64,000 nt of DNA, taken from contig NZ_QAIG01000005.1 of NCBI RefSeq assembly GCF_003060885.1, forward strand, positions 606,542-670,541, given 5' to 3'. Source of the DNA: Pseudomonas sp. HMWF032. GTDB taxonomy: Bacteria; Pseudomonadota; Gammaproteobacteria; Pseudomonadales; Pseudomonadaceae. The notes under the pieces are model-generated. The model was not told the origin of the DNA, made no database searches, and saw only the letters and a list, made by a program, of their open reading frames with translations. Shown here piece after piece: positions 46,111 to 54,977 of the stretch. A program made the position numbers and the translations under genes. Numbering within the stretch: position 1 is the first letter of the stretch; each line of letters starts with the position of its first letter.

Positions 46111-46122
46111 AGAACCGGTTCT
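46111..46122. promoter_or_regulatory. Palindrome AGAACCGGTTCT between divergent lipid genes
   Basis: A perfect 12-bp palindrome 29 nt upstream of the thiolase ATG, in the 183-nt shared promoter region with the FabG-type gene. It looks like a TetR-type operator; which regulator is unknown. A near-palindrome ACAGGTTAGCCTGT lies just upstream at 46085-46098. Confidence 0.45.
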
Positions 46123-46151
46123 TAGCCCCCTTCTCTGTTCAGGAGTCGTCC

Positions 46152-47432
46152 ATGACCCAGCCGCGTCGCGTCGCCATTGTTGGTGGCAACCGTATTCCGT
46201 TCGCCCGCTCCAATACCGTCTACGCCACCGCGAGCAACCAGGAGATGCTGACCTGCGCACTGGATGGCCTGGTCGAGCGCTTCAACCTGCATGGCGAACG
46301 TCTGGGGGAGGTGGTGGCCGGTGCGGTGCTTAAGCATTCGCGCGACTTCAACCTGACCCGCGAATGCGTGCTCGGCTCGCGTTTGGCCCCGGAAACTCCG
46401 GCCTATGACCTGCAGCAGGCCTGCGGCACCGGCCTGGAAGCCGCGCTGCTGGTGGCCAACAAGATTGCGCTCGGGCAGATCGAGTGCGGCATTGCCGGCG
46501 GCGTCGACACCACCTCGGATGCGCCGATCGGCGTGAACGAAGGGCTGCGCAAGATTCTGTTGCAGGCCAACCGAGGCAAGAGCACGGGCGAGAAGATCAA
46601 GAGCCTGCTGCAGATTCGTCCGCGCCACCTGGCTCCGGCCATTCCGCGTAATGGCGAGCCGCGTACCGGGCTGTCGATGGGCGAGCATTGCGAGCTGATG
46701 GCGCAAACCTGGGCGATCCCCCGTGATGAGCAGGACCAACTGGCCGTGGCCAGCCACCAGAAACTCGCTGCCGCCTATGCCGAAGGCTGGCACGACGACC
46801 TGCTCACGCCGTTCCGTGGCCTGACCCGCGACCAGAACCTGCGCGCCGATATCAGCCTGGAAAAACTCGCCACCCTCAAGCCCTGCTTTGAGCGCAGCCC
46901 GCGCGGCACCCTGACCGCCGCCAACTCGACGCCGCTGACCGATGGCGCATCCCTGGTGCTGTTGGCCAGTGAGGCGTGGGCCAAAGCCCGTGGTTTGCCG
47001 ATTCTGGCCTACTGGAAGGACGGCGAAGCCGCCGCCGTGGATTTTGTCGGCGCGGGTAAGGAAGGCCTGTTGATGGCCCCTGCCTATGCCGTGCCGCGCC
47101 TGCTGGCGCGCAACAAGCTGAGCCTGCAGGACTTTGACTACTACGAAATCCACGAGGCCTTCGCCGCCCAGGTGTTGTGCACCCTCAAGGCCTGGGAAGA
47201 CGCCGACTACTGCAAGACCCGCCTGGGTCTGGATGCGCCGCTGGGCTCCATCGACCGCCGCAAAATGAACGTCAAGGGCAGCTCGCTGGCGGCGGGGCAT
47301 CCGTTTGCCGCCACTGGCGGGCGCATTGTCGCCAACCTGGCCAAGTTACTGTCGGTGGCGCAGGAGGGGCGTGGCTTGATCTCAATTTGCGCGGCGGGTG
47401 GGCAAGGTGTGACTGCGATCCTGGAAAAGTAA
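46152..47432 (+). CDS. Acetyl-CoA C-acyltransferase, FadI-type thiolase
   Basis: A 426-residue thiolase that joins or cleaves acyl-CoA with acetyl-CoA. Catalytic residues: Cys91 in LQQACGTGLEAAL, His334 in YEIHEAFAAQV, His383 in AGHPFAATGGR and Cys413 in ISICAAGGQGVT. Length and the GSRLAPETPAYDLQQACG region favour FadI-like enzymes. AGGAG precedes the ATG by 8 nt. It faces the FabG-type reductase, as PA4785 and PA4786 do in P. aeruginosa as I recall. Direction of the reaction in vivo cannot be told. Confidence 0.92.
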   Translation: MTQPRRVAIVGGNRIPFARSNTVYATASNQEMLTCALDGLVERFNLHGERLGEVVAGAVLKHSRDFNLTRECVLGSRLAPETPAYDLQQACGTGLEAALLVANKIALGQIECGIAGGVDTTSDAPIGVNEGLRKILLQANRGKSTGEKIKSLLQIRPRHLAPAIPRNGEPRTGLSMGEHCELMAQTWAIPRDEQDQLAVASHQKLAAAYAEGWHDDLLTPFRGLTRDQNLRADISLEKLATLKPCFERSPRGTLTAANSTPLTDGASLVLLASEAWAKARGLPILAYWKDGEAAAVDFVGAGKEGLLMAPAYAVPRLLARNKLSLQDFDYYEIHEAFAAQVLCTLKAWEDADYCKTRLGLDAPLGSIDRRKMNVKGSSLAAGHPFAATGGRIVANLAKLLSVAQEGRGLISICAAGGQGVTAILEK

Positions 47433-47489
47433 TCAAACAGCAGCCCCCGTACGCTGTGCAGGGGCTGATGTATGCAACTCCGTGATTTG

Positions 47490-47522
47490 GAGCGGCCCAC
47501 GTAGGTGGCGCCGCTCTTTTTT
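47490..47522 (+). terminator. Intrinsic terminator after the thiolase gene
   Basis: GAGCGGC (47490-47496) pairs with GCCGCTC (47510-47516), with inner CCAC/GTGG extending the stem, followed by TTTTTT. A weaker CAGCCCC/GGGGCTG hairpin (47441-47467) precedes it. Confidence 0.9.
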
Positions 47523-47613
47523 ATGGCCTGTCGTCCCTGGCGGCCACCCTCCGGGCCGTCGCTGTGCGACGCTAAAAATGGTTCTCTGCCATTTATGTCG
47601 TTTGCAGACAGCG

Positions 47614-48651
47614 CTATTGCGCGTCGCCGCTGGTTTCCTGCTTAAGCAGCGCCGCTTTGCGTGCCAGCCCCCAGCGGTAGCCACTGAGGCTGCCGTTGCT
47701 GGCAATGACCCGGTGGCACGGCACCAGCAGGCCCAGCGGGTTGCTGGCGCAGGCGCGTGCTATGGCGCGGGGATGGCTGCCCAGTTGTACGGCCAGTTCG
47801 GTGTAGTTGCGCGTCTGCCCCAGCGGAATCTGTTGCAGGGCGCGCCACACCTGTTGCTGAAACGCGGTGCCGCGAATATCCAGCGGCAATTGAGCTGCGC
47901 GTTGCGGCTCGCTGATCTGCGCCAGCACCTGGCGCAAGCTATCGCCCAGGCGTGCGTCATCCCGGTGCAGTTCGGCGGCGGCAAAGCGTTGCAGCAGCTC
48001 ATGTTGCAGCGCAGCCGGATCGTCGCCAAACAGCAGCGCGCAGATGCCCTTGGCGCTGCTGGCCAGCAGTAAGTGGCCGAGCGGGCAGGGTGCGATGCAG
48101 TAGTGCAGCTGTTCGCCCGCACCCTGCTTACGTCGTTGCGCTGGACTCAGAGCTGCCGCCTGCTGATACAACGCGCGGGTACTGGAGTAGCCGGCGTTCA
48201 GCGCGGCGTCCAGCACGCTGCCTGCCGTCGGCAACTGCTGTTCCAGGCGCGCGCGGCGTTGCGCCTCACACCAGGCCTTCGGGGTCAGCCCGGTGCGGGC
48301 TTTGAAGGCGCGTGTCAGGTGCGAGGCGGACACGCCGATGCGGGCGGCTAGCTGGGCGAGGGTCAGCGGCTGTTCGCTGTGGTCGAGCAATTCACAGGCG
48401 GCCACCACCAGCGCGTCTAATTGCTCGGCCGGGCTCTGTCCCTGCGGCGAGCAGCGTTGGCACGGACGAAAGCCCGCGACTGCGGCGGCGTCAGCATCGA
48501 CATGAAAACTCACGTTCTCCCGCTTGGGTCGCCGTGCCGGGCAGCTGGGCCGACAATAGATGCCGGTGCTGCGCACGGCGAAGACAAAGCGTCCATCCTG
48601 CGCGGCATCACGCGTGCAGACGGCCTGCCAGCAAAGGTCTGAATCGAGCAT
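47614..48651 (-). CDS. ada: Ada: methylphosphotriester and O6-methylguanine repair, transcriptional activator
   Basis: A 345-residue bifunctional protein. Zinc and methyl-acceptor cysteines are Cys33, Cys37, Cys64 and Cys67 (FAVRSTGIYCRPSCPARRP, FRPCQRCSPQ). An AraC-type helix-turn-helix (RIGVSASHLTRAFKARTGLT) lies near residues 105-130. The C-terminal methyltransferase has Cys312 in LLVPCHRVIASNGSL. Self-methylation at Cys33 turns the family into an activator of its own regulon. No alkB or alkA is adjacent. A 249-nt gap with no recognisable gene lies upstream. Confidence 0.94.
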   Translation of the reverse strand: MLDSDLCWQAVCTRDAAQDGRFVFAVRSTGIYCRPSCPARRPKRENVSFHVDADAAAVAGFRPCQRCSPQGQSPAEQLDALVVAACELLDHSEQPLTLAQLAARIGVSASHLTRAFKARTGLTPKAWCEAQRRARLEQQLPTAGSVLDAALNAGYSSTRALYQQAAALSPAQRRKQGAGEQLHYCIAPCPLGHLLLASSAKGICALLFGDDPAALQHELLQRFAAAELHRDDARLGDSLRQVLAQISEPQRAAQLPLDIRGTAFQQQVWRALQQIPLGQTRNYTELAVQLGSHPRAIARACASNPLGLLVPCHRVIASNGSLSGYRWGLARKAALLKQETSGDAQ

Positions 48652-48900
48652 GGGCGCCTCCTTGATCCTGAACCGATTGTCGGCTGTGCTGGAGGTACTG
48701 CCAATTCATATCTGACTTTCAAATAGCAGGTAACGATCGCGAGAGACGGGGGCGGCGTGGTCACGGTCAGCTCGTATGCTGCTGAATGCACTGGGTTGGC
48801 TTGGGTGTAGAGGGTTAAGCCGGCTCCGTCATGGCAAACAGTGCTGCCTTGCTCACCCCTCGCTTGACGAGGCGATTGACCGGAGCCAGCCGCGCGCTGA
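48652..48900. other. Gap between ada and the DUF2218 gene
   Basis: No gene is supported. It should hold the ada promoter on its left side. GGCTCCG (48822-48828) is complementary to CGGAGCC (48881-48887) near the 3' end of the DUF2218 gene; the long loop and lack of a T-run make it a doubtful terminator. Confidence 0.4.
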
Positions 48901-49182
48901 TCAGCGCCACTCCAGATTCAGCGCTTCTTTCCAGGCGAAACGTTCGAAGTGGCTGGCGATCACCTGCTGCAGTTTCAGCAGGTGACCGGCATTGCTGCTT
49001 TCCACCCGCAAGGTCAGGCCCTCGGCACTGGCCTGCAGGGTGCTGGTGCCGATGTCGAATTCGATACGGCCTTGCTGGTCATCGAAACTCACCGGGATTT
49101 TGTGCGCAAAGTGCTTGCACAGGCGGCTGATATAGCGGGCCGGAGTGCTGGTGGCGACATAGGCACTGGTGTGCAGTTGCAT
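48901..49182 (-). CDS. DUF2218 domain protein
   Basis: A 93-residue small protein of the DUF2218 family. SAYVATSTPARYISRLCKHF, KIPVSFDDQQGRIEFDIGTS and LLKLQQVIASHFERFAWKEA are the conserved pieces. In other bacteria such genes often sit beside siderophore-interacting or iron-uptake proteins, but no such neighbour is seen here. Its start has AGGAG about 8 nt upstream. It lies 34 nt downstream of the NAD(P)-binding oxidoreductase on the same strand and may share its transcript. Confidence 0.82.
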   Translation of the reverse strand: MQLHTSAYVATSTPARYISRLCKHFAHKIPVSFDDQQGRIEFDIGTSTLQASAEGLTLRVESSNAGHLLKLQQVIASHFERFAWKEALNLEWR

Positions 49183-49216
49183 GGTGTTCTCCTGATGGGA
49201 TGGACAAGCGTGGCGT

Positions 49217-49855
49217 TCAATAACCCACGGTAAAGCGCTGGCGCAGGTGCTGCGGGTGTTCCAGTTCGTCGATGATGGCCACCGCCAGATCAGCCACCGA
49301 GATCTGTGCGGGGGCGTCGCCCGCCATCAGCAATTGATCGCCGCCAATGCGGAACTGCCCGGTGCGCACACCGGGCTGCAGCAAGGCCGGTGGCGAGACA
49401 AAGCTCCAGTCCAACCGCTGTTCGGCCTGAAGCAGACGCAGCGTCTGCCGTGCGCCTTCCGCACCGTCCTTGTACTCGGCGGGAAATTCCGGGGTGTCGA
49501 TCAGTTGTACCCCCGGGGCGACATACAAGCTGCCTGCGCCACCGACCACCAGCAGGCGCACTCCGGCTAGCTGGCTGGCCGCGATGATCGCCTGGCTGCC
49601 GGCGATAAAACGCTCGCGCAGATCCGCAGTGCCCCAGCCCGGATTGAAGGCGTGGATTACCGCATCATGGCCTTTGAGCTGTTCGGCCAGGGCGGCCGCG
49701 TTGTAGGCATCGCCGGCCACGGCATGCAGTGCTGGGTGTTGCGCCAGCTTGGCTGGGTCGCGGACGATGCCGGTGACCTGGTGGCCGCGGTCGAGGGCCT
49801 CTTGCAGCACCGCTGCGCCAACAAAGCCGCTGGCACCGATCAGAGCAAGTTTCAT
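49217..49855 (-). CDS. NAD(P)-binding atypical short-chain dehydrogenase
   Basis: A 212-residue NAD(P)H-binding protein of the YwnB/BVR-B type. LIGASGFVGAAVLQEALDRG is the dinucleotide loop and GHQVTGIVRDPAKLA the NADP-side strand; VRLLVVGGAGSLYVAPG and FVSPPALLQPGVRTGQFRIG follow. The catalytic YxxxK is absent, as is normal for this subfamily. Reaction unknown. It is divergent from a LysR gene 100 nt away, which probably controls it. Confidence 0.85.
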   Translation of the reverse strand: MKLALIGASGFVGAAVLQEALDRGHQVTGIVRDPAKLAQHPALHAVAGDAYNAAALAEQLKGHDAVIHAFNPGWGTADLRERFIAGSQAIIAASQLAGVRLLVVGGAGSLYVAPGVQLIDTPEFPAEYKDGAEGARQTLRLLQAEQRLDWSFVSPPALLQPGVRTGQFRIGGDQLLMAGDAPAQISVADLAVAIIDELEHPQHLRQRFTVGY

Positions 49856-49870
49856 GGGTGTCTCCAGATA

Positions 49871-49893
49871 CGATTATTTGACAAAGATAATCG
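49871..49893. promoter_or_regulatory. Candidate LysR-type binding dyad
   Basis: CGATTAT (49871-49877) and ATAATCG (49887-49893) form a 7-bp inverted repeat around 9 bp in the region between the divergent oxidoreductase and lysR genes. LysR-type sites are usually T-N11-A dyads placed in just such regions. Confidence 0.55.
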
Positions 49894-49955
49894 CAGATGG
49901 ATAAAGCGCGGAAAAATAGGTTAAAAAGGCTTTAACTATTAAGCAGGGCTTACGA

Positions 49956-50846
49956 ATGGAGCAGCTGAAACGCATGGCGGTGTTCGCCACGGTGGTTGAT
50001 TGCGGCTCTATGGTGGCGGCCGCCGAGGTGCTGGGGATGACCGCCTCGGCGGTCAGCCAGCAGATCCGCAAGCTGGAGCAGAGTACCCAGGTCAGTCTGT
50101 TGCACCGCACCACCCGCAAGCTGACGCTGACCGAGGCTGGTGCGACCTTCTACCAGAGCTGTGCCCAGGTGCTGGTGCTGGCTCAGCAGGCGGAGCAGCG
50201 TCTGGCTGAGTTGCGTGATGCCCCAGTGGGCGAGTTGCGCATTGCCGCGCCGGTGGGTTTCTCCGGACGCCCACTGAGTGCCGCTTTGGCGCCGTTGCTG
50301 CAGGCGCACAGCGGCCTGAGTCTCAAACTGTTCTTTCATGACGAACACATTGATCTGATCGAGCAACGCATCGACCTGGCGATTCGCGTCGGTCATCTCG
50401 ACGACTCCAGCCTGGTGGCGCGGCATATCGGTGACACCCGCATGCTGCTGTGCGCTGCGCCGGCCTATCTGCAACGCAAGGCGCCGATCGAGCAGCCGCA
50501 TGACCTGATCGGCCAGGACTGGTTGGTCCTGCACGGCGACAATGCCTTCAACGCACTGCAACTGCAGGGACCACATGGTCAGGTGGAAAAATTGCGGGTG
50601 GAAAGTCGGGTGAGTTGCAACAACATCCTCGCCGTGCGTCACTTCACCCTCGCGGGGATGGGCGTATCATTGCAGCCGGAACAGGAAGTACGCGAGGAGC
50701 TAGCCAGTGGCCGTTTGCGTGAACTGCTGCCGCAGTGGCGGCTTGCGCCCTTCGGCATTTACCTGGTGACCCCGCGCCGCGATGCCCAGCCAGCCAAGGT
50801 GCGTTACGCCATCGCCGCACTGCGACAGCACCTGCTGGCGAGCTGA
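49956..50846 (+). CDS. LysR-family transcriptional regulator
   Basis: A 296-residue LysR protein. N-terminal helix-turn-helix (MKRMAVFATVVDCGSMVAAA, LGMTASAVSQQIRKLEQSTQ, LLHRTTRKLTLTEAG), then a periplasmic-binding-protein-like effector domain from about residue 90 (PVGELRIAAPVGFSGRPLSA). It belongs to the group that typically controls a divergent oxidoreductase gene. The inducer is not predictable. Confidence 0.92.
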   Translation: MEQLKRMAVFATVVDCGSMVAAAEVLGMTASAVSQQIRKLEQSTQVSLLHRTTRKLTLTEAGATFYQSCAQVLVLAQQAEQRLAELRDAPVGELRIAAPVGFSGRPLSAALAPLLQAHSGLSLKLFFHDEHIDLIEQRIDLAIRVGHLDDSSLVARHIGDTRMLLCAAPAYLQRKAPIEQPHDLIGQDWLVLHGDNAFNALQLQGPHGQVEKLRVESRVSCNNILAVRHFTLAGMGVSLQPEQEVREELASGRLRELLPQWRLAPFGIYLVTPRRDAQPAKVRYAIAALRQHLLAS

Positions 50847-50936
50847 TGGCCCGTCCAGGGTGGGCGCTTGGCGCAGATTGCCGTATAACGGGCGGCAGAG
50901 TCGACTTGGGCAACAAAGGACCCCTGATTAAAGCTG

Positions 50937-51824
50937 ATGAAGACGCCAAAACGTATTGAGCCGCTGGTTGAGGCCGGGCTGGTCGATGAAGTGGTACGAC
51001 CACTGATGAGCGGCAAGGAAGCCGCCGTCTATGTGGTGCGCTGTGGCGATGAGCTGCGTTGCGCCAAGGTCTATAAGGAAGCCAACAAACGTGGTTTCCG
51101 CCAGGCCGCCGAGTATCAGGAGGGCCGCAAGACGCGCAACAGTCGTGACGCTCGCGCCATGGCCAAGGGCAGTAAGTACGGGCGCAAGGAGCAGGAAGAG
51201 GCGTGGCAGAACGCCGAAGTGGCGGCGTTGTTCCGCCTGGCCAATGCCGGTGTGCGCGTGCCCAAGCCCTATGATTTTCTTGAGGGCGTGTTGTTGATGG
51301 AGCTGGTCGACGACGGCGAGGGCGATGTGGCCCCGCGTCTCAATGATGTCGACTTGCACCCCGACGATGCCCGCGAGTTCCACGCCTTCATGATTCAGGA
51401 AGTGGTGAAGATGCTCTGCGCTGGCCTGGTGCATGGCGACCTGTCGGAATTCAACGTGCTGCTCGGCCCCGAGGGCCCGGTGATCATCGACCTGCCGCAG
51501 GCGGTGGATGCGGCTGGCAATAACCATGCGTTCAAGATGCTCGAGCGTGATGTCGGCAACATGTCCGCCTACTTCGGTCAGTTTGCCCCGGAATTGAAGT
51601 TCACCAAGTACGCCAAGGAAATGTGGGCGCTGTATGAAGCCGGTGAACTGACCCCGGACAGCCCGCTGACCGGTGAGTTCGATGATCCGGAAGAAGAGGC
51701 TGATATCGACGCGGTGATGCGTGAGATCAAGGCCGCGTTGGCCGATGAAGCACGCCGCCAGGCGCTGCTGAATGCCGAAGACGAGCCCAAGGGCGAAGAA
51801 CCGCCACCGCCTTGGGCGCAATAG
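50937..51824 (+). CDS. RIO-type atypical protein kinase
   Basis: A 295-residue RIO1-like kinase. Lys44 in LRCAKVYKEA is the ATP-site lysine, Asp168 and Asn173 in LVHGDLSEFNVLL the catalytic loop, Asp185 in VIIDLPQAV the metal ligand. A basic insert (GRKTRNSRDARAMAKG) and an acidic, proline-rich tail (GEEPPPPWAQ) flank the core. P. aeruginosa PA4780 is the remembered counterpart. Bacterial RIO kinases have no settled substrate; eukaryotic ones act in ribosome maturation. A strong terminator follows. Confidence 0.9.
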   Translation: MKTPKRIEPLVEAGLVDEVVRPLMSGKEAAVYVVRCGDELRCAKVYKEANKRGFRQAAEYQEGRKTRNSRDARAMAKGSKYGRKEQEEAWQNAEVAALFRLANAGVRVPKPYDFLEGVLLMELVDDGEGDVAPRLNDVDLHPDDAREFHAFMIQEVVKMLCAGLVHGDLSEFNVLLGPEGPVIIDLPQAVDAAGNNHAFKMLERDVGNMSAYFGQFAPELKFTKYAKEMWALYEAGELTPDSPLTGEFDDPEEEADIDAVMREIKAALADEARRQALLNAEDEPKGEEPPPPWAQ

Positions 51825-51832
51825 GCATAACC

Positions 51833-51866
51833 TGCCGCTGACCGGGTCAGGTGAGCGGCATTTTTT
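51833..51866 (+). terminator. Intrinsic terminator after the RIO kinase gene
   Basis: TGCCGCT (51833-51839) pairs with AGCGGCA (51854-51860), with an inner CTGAC/GTCAG stem, followed by TTTTTT at 51861-51866. It begins 9 nt after the stop codon. Confidence 0.92.
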
Positions 51867-51983
51867 ATGTCAGTTATCCAGGCGGGCAGCGTTCAGTCTG
51901 TTGTCACTGCGTGTTTCGCGTTTCCTGTGCATCGTCCTGCCCCTTTTGTCTGTTTCAGCCATGCAACGTCGTTTACCCGGCAC

Positions 51984-52856
51984 TCAGGCGAGTTCGCGCG
52001 GATCTACCCATAACTCGGCGCGTGCCAACAATTGCACGCTGCCCCCCACGCTGATCCTGTCGTCGCTGCCAACGCAAACATCCAGCCTGCTGGGACGGCC
52101 GAGGAAACGTCCCTGATTGAGGCTGAAGTGTTCGGCACGCCGGTGCAGGCCGTGCTCCACCAAGAAGGCCGCGACCGGACCCGCGGCGCTGCCGGTTGCG
52201 ATGTCTTCGATAACCCCCAAAGGATCCCAGGTGCGCCCTTCGCGGTTATCCATGTCCAGCAGGAAAACGAAGGCAGCTGCATGGGACGCCAGCTCGGCAT
52301 CTAGCATGCGCTGCTGTCGGGCCAGGGCTAAGCCCTGGGCGCTGACGGGCAGAATCAGGTAGGGCAGGCCGGTGCTGATTACCCTGGCTGGGTAGCGGTG
52401 ATCCAGGTGGGTGCTGTTCAAGTTAAAGGCTTCGGCGATCACCTGCGCTTGCGCGGGGCTGAGCTGCGCTCCAAATTCGGCTGCGCCCTGGTCCATCTGC
52501 GCATAGAAACCGCGTTCCTGGCGACGGGTAAGCAAGCGCACGCTCTTGGCCGCCAGCTGTAGAGTCCATTCGGCGTGTGTGTAATCGCTCTGCAGATGGT
52601 GCAGCAGGGCAGCGGCGCCGAGGATCGGATGGCCGGCGAAGGGCAGTTCCTCTTCCATGGTGAAGATTCGCGCGCCCTGAGCCTGCGGGTCTCTGCCAGG
52701 CAGCAGAAAGATCGATTCGAACTGGCGCAGCTCGCGGGTCAGCGCCTGCATGACGGCCGGATCCAGCTGGCGCGCATCAGGGAATACCGCTACGCCGTTA
52801 CCGGCCAGCGGCCGTTCGGCGAAGACATCGAGTTGCCAATAAACCACAGGTGACAT
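51984..52856 (-). CDS. PhzF-family isomerase
   Basis: A 290-residue PhzF/diaminopimelate-epimerase-fold protein. The catalytic Glu47 lies in RELRQFESIFLLP; LDVFAERPLAGNGVAVF and ELPFAGHPILGAAALLHH are the hallmark loops, and EDIATGSAAGPVAAFLVEHG the second half. True PhzF isomerises DHHA in phenazine synthesis, but no other phz gene is present, so this is one of the many stand-alone members of unknown substrate. It is followed upstream in transcription by a DUF411 gene 15 nt away. Confidence 0.88.
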   Translation of the reverse strand: MSPVVYWQLDVFAERPLAGNGVAVFPDARQLDPAVMQALTRELRQFESIFLLPGRDPQAQGARIFTMEEELPFAGHPILGAAALLHHLQSDYTHAEWTLQLAAKSVRLLTRRQERGFYAQMDQGAAEFGAQLSPAQAQVIAEAFNLNSTHLDHRYPARVISTGLPYLILPVSAQGLALARQQRMLDAELASHAAAFVFLLDMDNREGRTWDPLGVIEDIATGSAAGPVAAFLVEHGLHRRAEHFSLNQGRFLGRPSRLDVCVGSDDRISVGGSVQLLARAELWVDPRELA

Positions 52857-52871
52857 ATGGGCTCCTTGCTA

Positions 52872-53309
52872 TCAGTGTGCCGGGTATTCGCTGATCACTC
52901 GTTCTGCGCCCTGTTTATCCAGGCCGATGACCTGGTAGGCATCACGCACATTGCCATACTCCATGCCAGGTGAGCCGGCAGGCATACCCGGTACGGCTGC
53001 ACCGAGCAGATCGGGTTGCTGGCGCAGCTTGAGGATGTCGGCGGCTGGTACGTGGCCTTCAACGAATTGGCCGTTGATCACTCCGGTATGACACGAGGCC
53101 AGGCGTGGCGGCACGCCGAGGCGCTGCTTGACAGCGACCATGTCGGTTTCGACATGGTCGACCACGTTAAAGTCGTTGTCCTGCAGGTGGCTGATCCAGG
53201 CCTTGCAGCAGCCGCAGTTGGCATCGCGGTGCACGTCGATGGTCAGCGGATCGGCGGCAAAACTCAGGTTGCTGAGCAGTAGCCCGGCAACAACAAACAA
53301 CTGGCGCAT
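52872..53309 (-). CDS. DUF411 periplasmic metal-binding protein
   Basis: A 145-residue secreted protein. Signal peptide MRQLFVVAGLLLSNLSFAA (1-19); mature part LTIDVHRDANCGCCKAWISH with a CxCC cluster and a histidine, then ASCHTGVINGQFVEGHVPAA and MPAGSPGMEYGNV, all typical of DUF411 (CopG-like) copper/silver resistance-linked proteins. ATG 53309 follows AGGAG by 9 nt; the in-frame ORF to 53594 overlaps a divergent gene. No copper exporter lies nearby, so a copper role is inference. Confidence 0.87.
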   Translation of the reverse strand: MRQLFVVAGLLLSNLSFAADPLTIDVHRDANCGCCKAWISHLQDNDFNVVDHVETDMVAVKQRLGVPPRLASCHTGVINGQFVEGHVPAADILKLRQQPDLLGAAVPGMPAGSPGMEYGNVRDAYQVIGLDKQGAERVISEYPAH

Positions 53310-53432
53310 GGGGTGACTCCTGGCAGGTAAAAGGCTGAGCATAGCGCCGGGCGGCCGTGGCCAGCCACCGGCGATTTCCGAATCGGACGGGCGCAGCTTA
53401 TGCTGCGTGCTCGATTTCAGGGGGGAGTGTCC

Positions 53433-53819
53433 ATGCTGTTTGCACGCGTAGTACTGGTGATTCAACTGTTGGCGCTGGCCGGTCTGGGGCTGGCCTACTT
53501 TGTTCAGCCCCATGAAATGACCAACCTCAGTGGCATGTTGCTGATGACGCCGGCCGCTGCCACGGACGTGCGCGCCTACTATGGTGGCCTGCAACTGGGC
53601 CTGGCGGCGTTTATCGGCCTGTCGCTGAGTCGGCTCGATCTGACCCGTGCGGCGCTGACCCTGCTGGTGCTGCTCTACAGCGCCCTGGCCTTGGCACGCA
53701 TTGGCGGGTTGTGGCTGGATGGTGGCGCGCAGCAGACGTTCAATCTCTACGCGCTGCTGTTGGAAGTGGTCTCTGCGGGGCTGTGCTTCTGGGCGCTGCG
53801 TGGCCTGCAGCGCCTCTAA
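53433..53819 (+). CDS. DUF4345 family membrane protein
   Basis: A 128-residue protein with four hydrophobic segments. VRAYYGGLQLGLAAFIGLSL and LALARIGGLWLDGG fit the DUF4345 family of unknown function. ATG 53433 follows GGGGGAG by 6 nt; the ORF to 53400 is longer but has a poor start. It converges on trmA, whose stop is only 2 nt away. Confidence 0.75.
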   Translation: MLFARVVLVIQLLALAGLGLAYFVQPHEMTNLSGMLLMTPAAATDVRAYYGGLQLGLAAFIGLSLSRLDLTRAALTLLVLLYSALALARIGGLWLDGGAQQTFNLYALLLEVVSAGLCFWALRGLQRL

Positions 53820-53821
53820 CC

Positions 53822-54910
53822 TTAACGGCGCTCCAGCAGAACGCCCGACTCCATATGGTGGGTGTAGGGGAACTGGTCGAACAGCGCGCAGCGCGTCACC
53901 TTGTGAGTGTCGTTGAGTTGGGCGATGTTGGCGGCCAGGGTCTCCGGGTTGCAGGAGATGTACAGAATGCGCTCGAAGCGTCGGGTCAGCTCGCAGGTGT
54001 CCGGGTCCATGCCGGCACGCGGTGGGTCGACGAAGACGCAGCCGAAGTCGTAGCTTTTCAGGTCGATGCCGGCCAGGCGGCGGAACGGTCGTACGTCATT
54101 CAGCGCTTCGGTCAGCTCTTCGGCGGACAGGCGCACCAGCGTGACGTTGTCCACGCCATTGTCGGCCAGGTTGGCCAGCGCGGCATTCACCGAGGACTTG
54201 CTGATCTCGGTGGCCAGCACCTTGCGTACGCGGGTGGCCAGCGGCAGGGTGAAGTTGCCATTGCCGCAATACAGCTCCAGCAGGTCGTCCTTGCGTTCGC
54301 CGAGCGCGTCATAAGCCCAGGCGAGCATCTTCTGGTTCACTTCGCCGTTGGGTTGAGTAAACGCACCCTCCGGTTGGCGGTAGCTGAAGGTGCGGCCGGC
54401 AACCTGCAGTTTCTCCTCGACATAGTCTTTACCCATGACGATGCGCTTGCCCTTGGAGCGGCCAATGATGCTGACCTGCAGCTCGGCGGCGAGCTTTTCA
54501 GCGTCGGCCTGCCAGGCGGCATCCAATGGGCGGTGATAGCACAGGGTGATCAGCCCGTCGCCGGCCAGGGTGGTGAGGAACTCAACCTGGAACAGCTTGT
54601 GGCCCAGCTCACGGCTGGCTTGCCAGGCCGCTTTCAGGCGCGGCATCAGCGCATTGATCTGCGCGCTGGCGATGGGGAAATCTTCGAAGAAAATCGGTGT
54701 GAACTTGTCGCCCGCTTCAAACATGGCGTAGTGGCGGTCTTCCCCTTCGCGCCACAGGCGAAACTCGGCGCGCAGGCGATAGTGCTCGCGCGGCGACTCG
54801 AATACCTCGGGAGCGGGCGCATCGAAGGCTGCCAACAGCTCGATCAGGCGCTGCTGCTTTTCCGCAAGTTGGGCGGCGTAGTTGGCGGGATCGAACTGGG
54901 AACGGCTCAT
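53822..54910 (-). CDS. trmA: tRNA (uracil-5-)-methyltransferase
   Basis: A 362-residue SAM enzyme forming ribothymidine at tRNA U54. [40 protein letters not shown], the SAM region [30 protein letters not shown] and the catalytic cysteine with [18 protein letters not shown] are all diagnostic. Length is that of E. coli TrmA (366). It lies 67 nt after the permease gene's end on the same strand, with a GC-rich hairpin between them. Confidence 0.97.
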   Translation of the reverse strand: MSRSQFDPANYAAQLAEKQQRLIELLAAFDAPAPEVFESPREHYRLRAEFRLWREGEDRHYAMFEAGDKFTPIFFEDFPIASAQINALMPRLKAAWQASRELGHKLFQVEFLTTLAGDGLITLCYHRPLDAAWQADAEKLAAELQVSIIGRSKGKRIVMGKDYVEEKLQVAGRTFSYRQPEGAFTQPNGEVNQKMLAWAYDALGERKDDLLELYCGNGNFTLPLATRVRKVLATEISKSSVNAALANLADNGVDNVTLVRLSAEELTEALNDVRPFRRLAGIDLKSYDFGCVFVDPPRAGMDPDTCELTRRFERILYISCNPETLAANIAQLNDTHKVTRCALFDQFPYTHHMESGVLLERR

Positions 54911-54937
54911 GGGTTACTCGCTAATCAGCGCTGGAGG

Positions 54938-54965
54938 CGCCCGCCGGCATGGCTGCTGGCGGGCG
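54938..54965. terminator. GC-rich hairpin between permease and trmA
   Basis: CGCCCGCC (54938-54945) pairs with GGCGGGCG (54958-54965) around a 12-nt loop, just upstream of trmA on the minus strand. No T-run follows, so termination may be partial. Confidence 0.45.
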
Positions 54966-54977
54966 GTGCGAACGGGC

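Noticed and set aside
51984..52856. Phenazine biosynthesis locus based on PhzF
   Set aside because: Only a PhzF-fold protein is present; phzA-E and phzG are missing and stand-alone PhzF relatives are common.
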